A stretch of 64,000 nt of DNA, taken from Diplonema papillatum (Eukaryota; Euglenozoa; Diplonemea; Diplonemida; Diplonemidae). Every line of letters starts with the position of its first letter. Within the stretch, counting starts at the first letter, position 1. Below the pieces are notes generated by a model. That model was not told where the DNA came from. It saw nothing but the letters and a program-made list of their open reading frames with translations, and did no database searches. The DNA lies in assembly GCA_030068145.1 (NCBI GenBank), contig JAPJBO010000189.1, positions 124,001 through 188,000 on the forward strand, written 5' to 3'. Made by a program: the position numbers and the translations under genes. Of the stretch, positions 36,568-46,294 are shown piece after piece.

Positions 36568-37427
36568 GTATGCCCTCAACATTTTTTAGCAGTACTGGTG
36601 TGATCCACAGTAAAAAACCTAACTTGTTAGCCATGAAATTACTAAGAACTTCCCAAGTAGGGTAAAATGGCGATTTCTGGCGTTTTATACTAACAATCTT
36701 GCGGGTTGCATGCCCTTCAATGTATTGTGCAGGCTAAAAAGACGTAGGCAGCGTGTTTTGGTGGCTGATCAGAATCCCTTACCTGAATATACACAGGGTA
36801 AATACAAGCGGGAGAACGATCACCCGGCACGCACAAACAAAACGAAGCGCCTGTCTTTTTTGCATTTCGTACTTCCCGTGAACTTCCCAAGCACTTCCCA
36901 AGTACTTCCCGAGTACACCCAAGTAAGGCCACCGGATCACACCATTATTCTACTGTCATGGTTAGAACCCACAGCGCAATCTCGCACCTACTTTCCGGAA
37001 CCAAATCCGTTATTCGAACATTCGCGTCTCTTGATCGCGCACGTAGAACACCGACCACCATCAATCAGGCGCATCTGGCGAAGCGTCACGAGGCCCGGTG
37101 ACCATCAACTACGGCAAGCGGAGCTCCGAGCAGAGGAAGAACCACACCGTGTACATCGGCGGCTTCGGGAAGCACGTCAACGCCGACGGGCTGATCCAGC
37201 TGTGCAAGAAGTACGGCGAGGTGCGGAGCGGGAAGGTGCTCGACCCGTCGAAGCACAGCGACGGCGTCGCGTTCATCCGCTTCCGGTCGACGCAGGACGC
37301 AGCCGACGCGTGCGAGGCACTCGACGGCGCCGACGTGATGTGCTCTCCCGGCGTCGTGCGGTCGCTGCGCGTCCGCCTGCCGGACGAAGTCGGGAAGATC
37401 GAACAGCGCGGCAAGAAGACCAAGTGA
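35643..37427 (+). CDS. Two-RRM RNA-binding protein (CELF/ELAV-like organisation)
   Basis: Exon 1 from ATG 35643 to about 36567 and exon 2 from about 37069-37093 to TGA 37425-37427; about 420 residues. The N-terminal 230 residues are low-complexity Ala/Gln/Ser-rich with a Ser run. RRM1 begins near 241 (RNP2 LIVTNL at 243-248, RNP1 RGFGFVEF at 282-289) and its last strand (PVTINYG) is encoded by exon 2. RRM2 follows (RNP2 VYIGGF, RNP1 GVAFIRF), then a basic tail ending KKTK. The favoured donor is GTATGC at 36568, phase 1; phase-compatible acceptors end at 37068 (CAG), 37083 and 37092. Reading through the intron would stop at 36665 and lose RRM2. Likely binds mRNA to control splicing, stability or translation. 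Confidence 0.85.
37069..37427 (+). CDS. RRM gene exon 2
   Basis: Acceptor AATCAG at 37068 is chosen because CAG ends the better-supported introns here. Acceptors at 37083 and 37092 keep the frame too and give a more usual RRM1 loop length. Encodes the last RRM1 strand, RRM2 and the C-terminus. Confidence 0.7.
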
Positions 37428-37925
37428 CCAGGTGCACACGTCCTGCTGGAAGATGCTGCTTCGTGAGAGTCGGACAACGAGGCATGGATACCAAGTGACA
37501 AGGCAAGCCCGTACTTGCCGGGCATAGACCAAGTGACAAGGCGGGCCCAGGCTTGCCGGTTGGTAGAAGTCTCACTGGAAGATGCTGCGTCGTGAGAGTC
37601 GGACAACACGAGCCAGAAGACCAAGTGACAAGGCAAGACCATACTTGCCGGGCATAGACAAGTGACAAGGCGGGCCCAGGCTTGCCGGTTGGTAGAAGTC
37701 TCACTGCAAGAAGACCAAGTGACGAGGCAAGCCCAGACTCGTCCCACTAGAAGATGCTGCGTCGTGGGAGTGGAACAACGAGGCTTGAAGACCAAGTGAC
37801 ACAAGGCAAGCGGAGACTTACCAAAGGCGAGAAGAGGCACAGACTTGCCAACGCCGTCAGGTCGCCCTGAAAACGACGAGAAGAGGCAAGAAGAAGGAAG
37901 AAGACCAAGCGACGTCTTCAACCAA
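37416..37925 (+). repeat. Degenerate repeats of the RRM gene stop-codon region
   Basis: The final codons and stop (AAGAAGACCAAGTGAC) recur as GAAGACCAAGTGACAAGGC at about 37526, 37618, 37659, 37709 and 37788, with GAAGATGCTGC(G/T)TCGTG(A/G)GAGT between them. The repeats occupy the presumed 3' UTR and grew by duplication of the gene's own end. Confidence 0.85.
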
Positions 37926-38008
37926 TGCTCACTTCGACGTGGGCATTGTTTTCGTTGTTGTCTCGTCTGTCCAGTACGCCCCTCTGGCTTGGCTTCCCGC
38001 ACGAAACG

Positions 38009-38458
38009 GCGCGCACGGGTTGTCAGGCGCACGGGTTGTCAGGCGCACGGGTTGTCAGGCGCACGGGTTGTCAGGCGCACGGGTTGTCAGGCGCACGGGT
38101 TGTCAGGCGCACGGGTTGTCAGGCGCACGGGTTGTCAGGCGCACGGGTTGTCAGGCGCACGGGTTGTCAGGCGCACGGGTTGTCAGGCGCACGGGTTGTC
38201 AGGCGCACGGGTTGTCAGGCGCACGGGTTGTCAGGCGCACGGGTTGTCAGGCGCACGGGTTGTCAGGCGCACGGGTTGTCAGGCGCACGGGTTGTCAGGC
38301 GCACGGGTTGTCAGGCGCACGGGTTGTCAGGCGCACGGGTTGTCAGGCGCACGGGTTGTCAGGCGCACGGGTTGTCAGGCGCACCGGTTGTCAGGCGCAC
38401 GGGTTGTCAGGCGCACGGGTTGTCAGGCGCACGGGATGTCAGGCGCACGGGTTGTCAG
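38009..38458. repeat. 16-bp minisatellite, about 28 units
   Basis: GCGCACGGGTTGTCAG repeated almost without error (a few single-base variants near 38383 and 38437). No stop in any forward frame, and 16 is not a multiple of three, so three overlapping ORFs each encode the same 16-residue periodic artefact. Confidence 0.97.
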
Positions 38459-38659
38459 GTATCGGAACGCGTCGTTTATCTCAGTTCGCCGCGCGATCAA
38501 AAGAGAGAGAAGGAGGAAAAGGCCAACCATTTCCAAACCCCGTAGAACTGCCGACAAGCAGACCTACGCAGAAGGGCTCGTCTGACAGAAACCGTCGTCG
38601 GGGGAAGAGGAAAAAAGAAGGAGAAGAGGACAAGAATAAATGAAGGGTGAGAAAGAAGG

Positions 38660-39040
38660 GGGAGTGGTAGTGCATGCAGACAGCTAACAAACGGGAAAAA
38701 AAGAACAGAGCACTTCGCTGTTCCGAGAAGCTGACAGAGGATATTGATAGAGCGTCGTCCACCGCTGTCGCCTTTGTTTGTTTTTGGAAGAACATACCAC
38801 GCCAAGGACATGTCAGTACAAAAAAGAAAAGCTGGCAGCGTTGGGACCTGCCATGGAAAGATACAAAACAGGTTCTTCGCACACACAAATCCTCACTGTG
38901 CACCGTGGCAGGGTTAGGGAGTGGGGTCTGATTGGTTCCAACGCGATTCCCTGGGAGTTGGTGCGGTCACTGATCCCACCTACCCGCAAAAAACAGGCTT
39001 TCATGTTTCGCTGTTGCTGTGTATGAGTAATATGAGACAA
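38660..39040. other. No gene seen
   Basis: Mixed-composition spacer after the minisatellite. ORFs here are short and without protein-like features. Confidence 0.35.
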
Positions 39041-39043
39041 TGC

Positions 39044-39180
39044 CAGAAGGGGGAGGGGTTTGGGAGAAATATTCTGGCAAGTACGATGCTGTGCATGTGG
39101 GGTGTGCGGAAACCGGGTTCTATGCTCAGAAGAAGGGATGAGGGCCCCCCACTCAGCCTCAGAATACGGATTCTGGAGAT
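39044..39180 (+). repeat. Dispersed repeat family I, copy
   Basis: GGGGGAGGGGTTTGGGAGAA, ATATTCTGGCAAGTACGATG and GCTGTGCATGTGGGGTGTGC match 43431-43515 and, in reverse, 43825-43890. The GTTCTATGCTCAGAAGAAGG part also resembles 396-470. Confidence 0.75.
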
Positions 39181-39525
39181 ACAGCATCACAATATCCCGC
39201 GGCGGTGACAGTTTTTGTGGCCTGGGAAGGCGGGGAGTCGGTGGACTGAGGTGCCGAGTTGCACGAATTTGCACGAGTTGCTGCTCAATCGTCTCACAAA
39301 TAGACTCGGAATGTAATGGAACCGCAGGTCACAACCCGGAATCTAGACGACACAGGCGCCTCTCGGTGTCTTTCTCGCAGAAACTTTGTCCTCCGAGCGA
39401 AGCCGTGGCTTTCCGTTACCACTCTCAACCAAAGGCTCGCCCTAAAAACATCTTTTGCTCTGCGCCTGTTCATCTAGTCGACAGGTACCTGGCGGAAGTG
39501 TATTGTTCAAAACACAATAAAGTCA

Positions 39526-39667
39526 CAAGAGTCGGAGATTAGCGTCGAAACTTCCTGGCTTTTCACGCCGTAGCAGAACGACCACAACCTACCCAATCCC
39601 AAGCACCCCTTAAACGCATCTACGGTCAACCGGAGACTTTAAAATACCTTCTAGTCCACAGAGAACG
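39526..39667 (+). repeat. Dispersed repeat family C, internally deleted copy
   Basis: Matches both ends of the 12301-12545 copy but lacks about 100 bp of the middle (between AAACGC and CTACGGTCAACCGG). Confidence 0.8.
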
Positions 39668-40044
39668 CTAAAAAAGCGATTATCGCCGAACCCTGGCGTT
39701 AATTTGACACACGAGCACCGCTTTTTCGTACAGAAAATGACCGACTGTGCAAGATTTAGCGCGGGGGGCGGGCGGAGCAAAAATAAACTCTCCCGAATTT
39801 GCGTGCTTGCACGTGGAAGAATCAAGCAAACGAGCCCCCTCTTCACGCCAGCTAAGAGTTGTTGGGAAGGGAGAGGAGCGCGGGGTTGTACAACACTGGT
39901 CCAGTGCATCACTCTGCTCTGACCATGCCGCACTGGAAAAAAGAGCTGGCAACAACCGGGGAATTTAAAACAGAAATTCCTGGCTTAACCAGAAGTAGCC
40001 CCCGCGCCGGCAAGAAAGCAAGAAATGGTCGAACGGCACCACCC

Positions 40045-40172
40045 ATACGGGATCGTCGGAAAAACGAAGAAGGCGGAAACGGACACCAACCAACTTTCAA
40101 CCGAACAGAGAACCCGCCAAGAAGGAGCAAACCCTCCCAGGTTGGGCTAGCCTGACACAGGCTGTCGTCGGG
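40045..40172 (+). repeat. Dispersed repeat family S, copy with GGATCGTCGGAAA leader
   Basis: Begins CGGGATCGTCGGAAAAACGA and ends GGTTGGGCTAGCCTGACACAGGCTGTCGTCGGGGC. The same leader occurs at 9317 upstream of the kinase and at 2722 after a poly(A) tract. Confidence 0.7.
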
Positions 40173-40642
40173 GCTAGGCACCAAACAACTCAATACTTTG
40201 CGCAACATTCAAGGAGAACGCCGTCACAGGCGTGACTGAGCACAAATTGCCGGAAACACAAAACATAGTTAAAAAAACAGCCTAAACACAGAGAGACGAA
40301 CAATGAATACAGAAGTATTTGAAAAAAAGAGGCTCTAACCGGTGGAAAACTGATGCAAAAGCACCCCTCAAAACAATTGCCGAAACATATATAAAAATAG
40401 ACACCGCAATCTGCACGTCCATATGTGGGATCGTCGAAAATAAGGAAGAATAAGGAAGAATAATGAAAAGCGACGAAACGACACTGGTGAGAGGATGGTG
40501 AGGAGAGAGACCCGACAAAACCCAAGAGAACGGGTTGACGAGAAGAGCTCCGGCTAAGAACCAGCCGAACGCTCAAAACACCTAGACATCTACTACATGC
40601 ACCCCCACCCCAAACTGCCCATCATCAAAAAGAAAAAGAAAC

Positions 40643-40742
40643 AAAAAGCCAATCCAAACAACTTCTGCCGTAGAGAGAACCTGTCGAATTGATTTGACTT
40701 TAGGGTGGGCTTGTCTGACACTTGCTGTCGTCGGGGGAAAAA
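40643..40742 (+). repeat. Dispersed repeat family S, copy
   Basis: AACAACTTCTGCCGTAGAGAG and AGGGTGGGCTTGTCTGACAC followed by TTGCTGTCGTCGGGGG. Confidence 0.75.
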
Positions 40743-40954
40743 AGCAGAACCCCGTATAACCCTGTACACACGGGGAGACATACATACACAATATGTCGAA
40801 AAAGCCAGAACTAAAGCTGGCACTCGTACGATGCTTCTATCCAGGGCGAGGATACAGTAGTCATCAATGTTTTTGCTCACACAACTCAAAACGAGAATCT
40901 GCAGGTGAAAATGTGCTTCAACCGTCACCAGATACTAGAGAGCCTCCCCCTTGA

Positions 40955-41000
40955 CTTGATGCAAGCATCAAACATGCATAGGAGACATTCCTCGACCCCA
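40955..41000 (+). repeat. Palindromic repeat family J, copy
   Basis: TTGATGCAAGCATCAAACATG, near-palindromic. Related to 43905-43950 and 51736-51790 (perfect TTGATGCTAGCATCAA). Confidence 0.6.
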
Positions 41001-41054
41001 AGAGTCCTGAAGCACTTGGGGCCACATTCACTGCGAATGTGATCGTGGTGTCGG

Positions 41055-42280
41055 TCGCATGAACCTCTTTTGACTAGCCCAAGAGAGTGCGAGGGTGCAA
41101 GTGCTCGTACGAGTGTGGGTGTGAGTGTGCGCAAAAAAAGCAGCAAGTGAAAGTGTTCATACATGTGTACGAGTGTATGTGGCAAAGAACAAAGGTAGCA
41201 TATACTTCCAACCAACGGAGAACTCCGCAAGCAATCTTAGCCTCTCCTATGTTCCCAGGAATCAGATCCACGACGCCCTCCCCCTTCCTCCAGAGTTGCG
41301 ACATATATTGGTTGTTCTCAGAGCACCGAGGTCAGCCGACACCCCTCCCTTGACCCTACCGGTGGAGTAGCCTCACCAAGCTGGAGTTTGAAAACGGCGC
41401 ACCTGCTTTTCAGGTGTACCTTTATAAGCTGCATCGTTCTTAGACCCTTCCCGTCCCAACAGACCGTGGTGTACCGCGATGGCAGCTCCAAGGAATTCCA
41501 CGAAGCTCGAGAGGATAGGGATGCGTGGTGTCCCGTGAAAACACCGAGATAGACGGCGGCAAGAAGGCAGTGGGCTTGATGTACACGTCCGACACACCCG
41601 CTTTTTGAGTGTGTCTCGGGCACATCCTCTTTAACCTTTGCTTCTGAGGGTGGACTTCTGCCCTTTAAGACCTTCTCTGTGAGGTAGGATGACCCTACCG
41701 TGGTCTCCACTGGAGGATGGGACCTTTTCTGCAGGGTACCTCAAGGTGATTTCGAAGGTGACAGGTGGAAACAGCGTATTTGAAGCCGCATGCAATGTGC
41801 GAGGAAAGTGAACCGTCCGAGTAGGACATTTTTTAGCCTTTGACCGTGTTGGCTTGCGGTCTATACAACAAGAGCTGGAAGGTACGAGTTTGCGTTCATG
41901 ACCGTGACCGGCCCTTCGTGTACATATATACCCTCCCACACACACACACACACGCACGATGGAGCCCAGCTTCAGAGGAACAGTGTGTCCAGACTGGAGT
42001 TGAGACACACCGAAAAGCGTTGTACTGCACCTGAACGCGAGAAAATGAACACCCGGTACACCCGCTTTTTAATGGTAACAACCCCGCTACTGTCATTATC
42101 AAAAGGTTACGGTTGGCGCGTGTACTGTGGAAAATACGAAGAAAAAAAGCAGGTGCACAAACAAACGGCAGGCTACATTCGTAGGACCGGCTGTGCGTGA
42201 AGAAGAACCACGTCACGTTTTTACCTCTAGCTTTCACCAGCTCCTGAGGCTGGATTCCACTGTGCAGCTTAAGCCACCCC
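41055..42280. other. Repeat-rich spacer without a gene
   Basis: Includes a CA-rich run (41937-41954) and a pair of related segments (about 41575-41640 reverse and 41950-42075 forward) with GATGGAGCCCAGCTTCAGAG and CACCCGCTTTTT, also related to 11470-11580 and 29625-29705. No protein-like ORF. Confidence 0.4.
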
Positions 42281-42286
42281 CCCTTT

Positions 42287-42326
42287 CTTGCAAACCCCCC
42301 CCCCCCCCCCCCCCCCTTTTTTTTTT
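42287..42326. repeat. Poly(C)25-poly(T)10 tract
   Basis: A very long C run followed by T run, immediately before a family D copy (ACATAAGCGCCAG). Other family D copies are preceded by T-rich sequence only. Candidate i-motif/G-quadruplex or assembly weak spot. Confidence 0.9.
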
Positions 42327-42620
42327 TACATAAGCGCCAGTTTGAAAGGAAATGCTCGATGATGCTGCCCGACAAAGAACAGAAGGGATCCCAAGTGCTG
42401 TAACTACCGAACCACGTGTTGAACGGACGTGAGGTCATGCGGGTCTACCCCTACACGACAAATCACACAAACACAACAGGTCAAAGTCAAAGCAACACAC
42501 GGTGGTGTAAGCGAAGAACAAGTCAGATTGTGTTTGTATCGTATTTGCCCCTTACCTCTATATTTCCTCCCTTCCATTCGGAGTCGAAGCAGCTACGTCG
42601 AGTATTTCTTGTGATTTTCG
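42327..42620 (+). repeat. Dispersed repeat family D, copy 1
   Basis: About 290 bp shared with 54803-55083 and 59200-59497. Landmarks: ACATAAGCGCCAG, GAAAGGAAATGCTCGA, ATCCCAAGTGCTGTAACTAC, CCACGTGTTGAACGGACGTG, ACACACGGTGGTGTAAGCGA, AAGCAGCTACGTCGAGTATT. Copies are about 90 percent alike with small indels. No shared ORF. Confidence 0.9.
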
Positions 42621-43430
42621 TTAGTTCTCATCAGCTTGCCGAGACCTTAAGGCTTCCGTTTCTCCTATTCTCTGCGTGTGTTCTGAGCCAGCCCCGCACC
42701 CCGTGTGGTTGTCTGTCCGAGCAGGACTCTGTCCACCCTCGATGTTCCTGCCGACAAAGCAGGGGTTCCCATCTGCCGTATTTTGAAAAATGCTGAGCCA
42801 GACCACCTCTTTTTGACCCCTGCTGCAACTTCAAGAACTCCAGGGGGCAGGTAGTTTCAGGGTTTCGAATGAATGCCACCTCACTCGGTCTGTTTTGGAT
42901 AAAGTAGGCCGTTCCCAACCCTGGATCGATGTGGAAATCTGATGTTCTCGGATGCATTTAGCTTGCGGCCGAAATCTGAGAAGGTAAAGCTGCTGAACCG
43001 AAATGATTCTGTACCAAAACCTCTAGGTGGGTACGATTGTTTTGGTACCTACCCTACCCCCCGTGTTTAAGATCGCGTCATCTCCCATTACAGTTTCACT
43101 CAGAGAGTTGATGCACCACGAAAGTCGAAAAGAGTTTTGGGTTAGAGTTCGAAAAGAGAACTTCACGCAGCCTTCAGGGCGTGGTTGACGAATAGAAGAA
43201 GTAAGGGTTTCCCACTCTCCCTGTGATCACCCACCACCCCCTGTGATCTCGCTCAAGCTCGTTTCCCCGAGTAAAGGCAGCTCAGCATTACCAAGATCGG
43301 GGGTTTTGGGGGATCATAAAACACGTGACGACGCGATCTTACATAAACGGGGGACGGTAGGTGCCGGATCATTTCTTTCAGCATTTTTGTGTGGTTCGTC
43401 ATTTTCAAAATAGGGTCTTTGCCTGTGAGA

Positions 43431-43515
43431 CGATGCCACAATGGGGGAAGAGGGGGGAGGGTTTGGACGGAAATATTCTGCCGAAGTACAATGCTGTGCA
43501 CGTGGGGTGTGCTAC
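43431..43515 (+). repeat. Family I copy flanking the LSU fragment (left)
   Basis: GACGATGCCACAATGGGGGA, GGACGGAAATATTCTGCCGA, ATGCTGTGCACGTGGGGTGT. Inverted relative to 43825-43890, so the LSU fragment lies between inverted repeats. Confidence 0.75.
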
Positions 43516-43584
43516 CGCTGTAGCCAACAGGGGTCCCCTAAACCCAGAGAGGCGGGGTTCTTTGCCCAGAAGACATGGGGCCCT

Positions 43585-43679
43585 ATTTGGGCTCAGAAAC
43601 GGGAGTTCCTCTCGTACTACCCCGTAGTGCTGTCGGAATGCGCTGGTCCGATGGGCTCTTTTGTCCATCGGTGGGGTGA

Positions 43680-43715
<36 letters not shown>

Positions 43716-43830
43716 GGTTCCCTGTTAGTGGGTGAACAATCCAACCCTTAGACAATTCTGCTTCGTCTGTTAGAAAGAGCCGACATCGACGGATCAAAAA
43801 GCAACGTCGCTATGATACAGGCTGCAGGCC
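43585..43830 (-). rRNA. Fragment of nuclear-type LSU (28S) rRNA, 3' domain
   Basis: Read on the minus strand, the order is CGACGTTGCTTTTTGATCC, GATGTCGGCTCTTTC, GGATTGTTCACCCACTAACA, GAGCTGGGTTTAGACCGTCG, TGAGACAGGTTGGTTTCACC and AGTACGAGAGGAAC. These are conserved landmarks of LSU domains V-VI, ending in the sarcin-ricin loop. The eukaryotic wording (GGATTGTTCACCCACTAA, GACAGGTT) argues for cytosolic rather than organellar rRNA. Several conserved positions are changed and flanks do not continue as rRNA, so it is probably a transposed or relic piece, not an active gene. A more decayed copy is at 2050-2275. Confidence 0.8.
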
Positions 43831-43950
43831 CCACGTGCACAGCATCGCACCTCGCCAGAATATCTCTGCTCGAGCCCCCACCCTACATTCCCGCGAAGAA
43901 TAATTGATGCTCGCATCAAACATACATGAGAGGCAAGATTCTGTCTAAAC
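43825..43950 (-). repeat. Family I and J copies flanking the LSU fragment (right)
   Basis: On the minus strand, GATATTCTGGCGAGGTGCGA and ATGCTGTGCACGTGGGGCCT match 43431-43515. 43905-43950 carries the ATTGATGCTCGCATCAAACAT palindrome of family J. Confidence 0.65.
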
Positions 43951-43999
43951 ATTAAGCAAAGACTTTCCCCTTTGTGGCATATCCTTTCCATTTGGGCCG

Positions 44000-45115
44000 A
44001 GGGAGGTCTCAGGAGCAGCTTTCTCTAGCCTCTGGAACTGCCCGAAACTCACACGCAATCCAGGTCTTGGCCACCTGCCACCCTGACCACATTGGCCGGC
44101 TACGTCGGGGATGCAGGCTTGGGTAGGCAGCCGCACCCGCTGCAGCTCGAGGAAAAATATGTGACTCATCGAACGCAAGCAGCACCAGCAACAATACGAA
44201 ATACGCAACACAACCCCCGTGGGCAAGAAAAAAAAGGAAACCCCACACGTCTAAGCAAATACTAGACACATCTGAACCAGGTTCATGCATGCAAAATCAG
44301 CGCAGGAAATACAAAGCAAGCGAACAGACCGAAGCTGTGGTCAACAAGGTTAGGTGCAGTCGTGGGGTGGTCCGTGCGGGATTACATCTGCCAGCCACCA
44401 AATCGCCACCTTTACCGATTTGGACACGTTTCCTCTCAAAAACGCACCTGCCGTAGGAAATTCTCACGGGGAGGCCGCCAGTTGCAAATGAGGAAATGTG
44501 TGTGCTGTAGCCCGTACAACCATACCAAACGTAGGTTCAGTGCAGGGTGCAGCACTAAACGAAGATGACCGCCTCCCTCTAGCCGCTGTCGATAGAAGCA
44601 CCAGGCGGCACAACGAGTTTTTCTTGGTCTTGCCTGACCTTTGGGGGTCAGGCAAGACCTAAAGATTCCCACAAATCCAGTGTTGCGCGAGCCGACCAGC
44701 CCAATCTTAAACGTACAGTGTGGCCCAAGATGCCTGATTTCAATGTGCTTCCAATGTGTAAGCTTGAGCAGTGAGCGAATTAACACATATCGAAGATGAC
44801 ACCGCCGCAGATTACATGTCCGCGCTTCACAATCATTCCTTACTCAAGCCGTACCAGGTGAAAATAAAACAAGCCTACCTGAAGAGAGGGCCAAAACTCG
44901 GCCTGCTCAAAACAAAGCAACAGAGCGAAGGCATATTTTTTCGAAACACTGCAATGTGTTCTAAGAGTTCTAATATTGTAAGCTCGAGGAATGAGCAAAC
45001 CAAGACCGTACTGAAGATCATTTCACGGGTTAAGAGGGGGACCAAAACGTGCCCATATTGCACTCTAAAAGTACGTGCGCTCGGCTAAGGCCGGCGCGTG
45101 GCGGGACTGGAGGCA
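44000..45115. other. No convincing gene
   Basis: Only short ORFs. 44450-44520 is a degraded family K copy. A near-perfect dyad TTGCCTGACC(TTTGGGG)GTCAGGCAA lies at about 44630-44656. Confidence 0.4.
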
Positions 45116-45121
45116 GCAGTT

Positions 45122-45538
45122 AAAGTTCGGGGAACAGTAAAGTTCGGGCGAAGCTAAGTTCTGGTGAAGCTAAGTTCGGGCGAAGCAAAGTTCGGGCGAA
45201 GCTAAGGTCTGGTGAAGAAAAGTTCGGGCGAAGCTAAGTTCTGGTGAAGAAAAGTTCGGGCGAAGCTATGTTCGGGCGAAGCTAAGTTCGGGCGAAGCTA
45301 TGTTCGGGCGAAGCTAAGTTCGGGCGAAACAAAGTTCGGGCGAAGCTAAGTTCGGGTGAAGCAAAGTTCTGGTGAAGCAAAGTTCGGGCGCAGCTAAGTT
45401 CTGGGTGAAGCAAAGTTCGGGCGAAGCTAAGTTCGGGCGAAGCAAAGTTCGGGCGAAGCTAAGTTCGGGTGAAGCAAAGTTCTGGTGAAGCAAAGTTCGG
45501 GCGCGGCTAAGTTCTGGGTGAAGCAAAGTTCGGGTTCT
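45122..45538. repeat. 16-bp minisatellite, about 26 units
   Basis: AAGTTCGGGCGAAGCT with frequent alternation to AAGTTCTGGTGAAGCA and a few 17-bp units (CTGGGTGAAG). Higher-order pattern: a block around 45315-45415 recurs at 45420-45520. Minus-strand ORFs across it are periodic artefacts. Confidence 0.95.
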
Positions 45539-45732
45539 GGTGTCCGTGGTGATGCGGTAGCAAGTTTGGCCTGTGATGGCAAGTTCGGCGCCAGTACCCG
45601 GAGGGGAGACCCCCCGGACCTCCCCCGACTCCGTTTCCCGGGGTGCCCAAATACCGCGGGATACTGAGAAACTCCGCAAAAAACGCAAATTCCGGAACGC
45701 AACAAACGTCGAACAATCTTCGACCGAAAAAG

Positions 45733-45803
45733 TGTCATGGGCGGGGATCGAACCCGGGCGCACCGGCCTGAAGGCCACCGCCCGCTCACTGTGCCACCCA
45801 TTT
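45733..45803 (-). ncRNA. tRNA-like element (possible SINE head)
   Basis: On the minus strand a pol III A-box-like TGGCACAGTGAG is followed about 35 nt later by a perfect B box GGTTCGATCCC, then GCCCATGACAC and five T (pol III terminator). Acceptor, D and anticodon arms do not pair as in a normal tRNA (GGCCTTCAGGCC folds with a four-base loop), so a tRNA-derived SINE head or tRNA relic is more likely than a working tRNA. Confidence 0.45.
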
Positions 45804-46127
45804 TCATTTGGGCAGGAGGGGGAAAAGCTAGCTCCGCATTAATTCCAGTCAAAAACAATACACTTTCAAACTCGTTTACAGAAAAGTGGGGTTGGCTCGA
45901 ATAGAGGCTATTCACATTGCATGATCATAGGACCTCCAGTCTCGAAAAAGTGCTTACTACTGGCATTTTATTTCCCATAAAACAAACCTACTACGCACTT
46001 CTTTATTCCACTAGCTGAAGCACCCCGTCAAAACTGTTTTACAAGCAAACAAAGGGTTGGCAAGATACCAAACTGGTCGTCCCTAGGGATCGACGGTAAA
46101 CACGAAAAAAATAGCTTCCTGAAGTGT

Positions 46128-46250
46128 AATTACCGCCGACGTGTCGCTGCTGCTGTTTGCGCTCGGATCGGCGCCGCCCGGGGGCGGCCGCCTTGCGTCA
46201 CTCGTTTGTTTTGAAAAAATATTGCTCCGTTTATCCTCCCTGACTTGCTC
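46128..46250 (+). pseudogene. CxxC peptide family Z, degraded copy
   Basis: Matches 55950-56190 and the reverse strand of 63245-63465 at CCGACG(T/C)GTCGCTGCTGCTG, GCGCTCGGAT(C)GGCGCCGC and GTCACTCGTTTGTTT. Here the first CxxC is lost. No intact frame. Confidence 0.6.
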
Positions 46251-46257
46251 ACGAAGC

Positions 46258-46294
46258 ACACAGACAGACACACACACACACACACACACACTCA
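46258..46294. repeat. CA microsatellite
   Basis: ACACAGACAGACACACACACACAC-type run, about 14 CA units. Confidence 0.9.

Noticed and set aside
37928-38020. Possible telomere-like or centromere-like array start
   Set aside because: The unit is not a known telomeric motif and the array is short and interstitial.
38009-38458. CRISPR-like regular repeats
   Set aside because: Units are directly contiguous without spacers, and the genome is eukaryotic.
37845-38643. Three overlapping ORFs of 206-246 codons
   Set aside because: Artefacts of the 16-bp minisatellite, with the same periodic peptide in each frame.
45314-45915. Minus-strand ORFs with repeated LCFTRTLL peptide
   Set aside because: Produced by the 16-bp array at 45122-45538.
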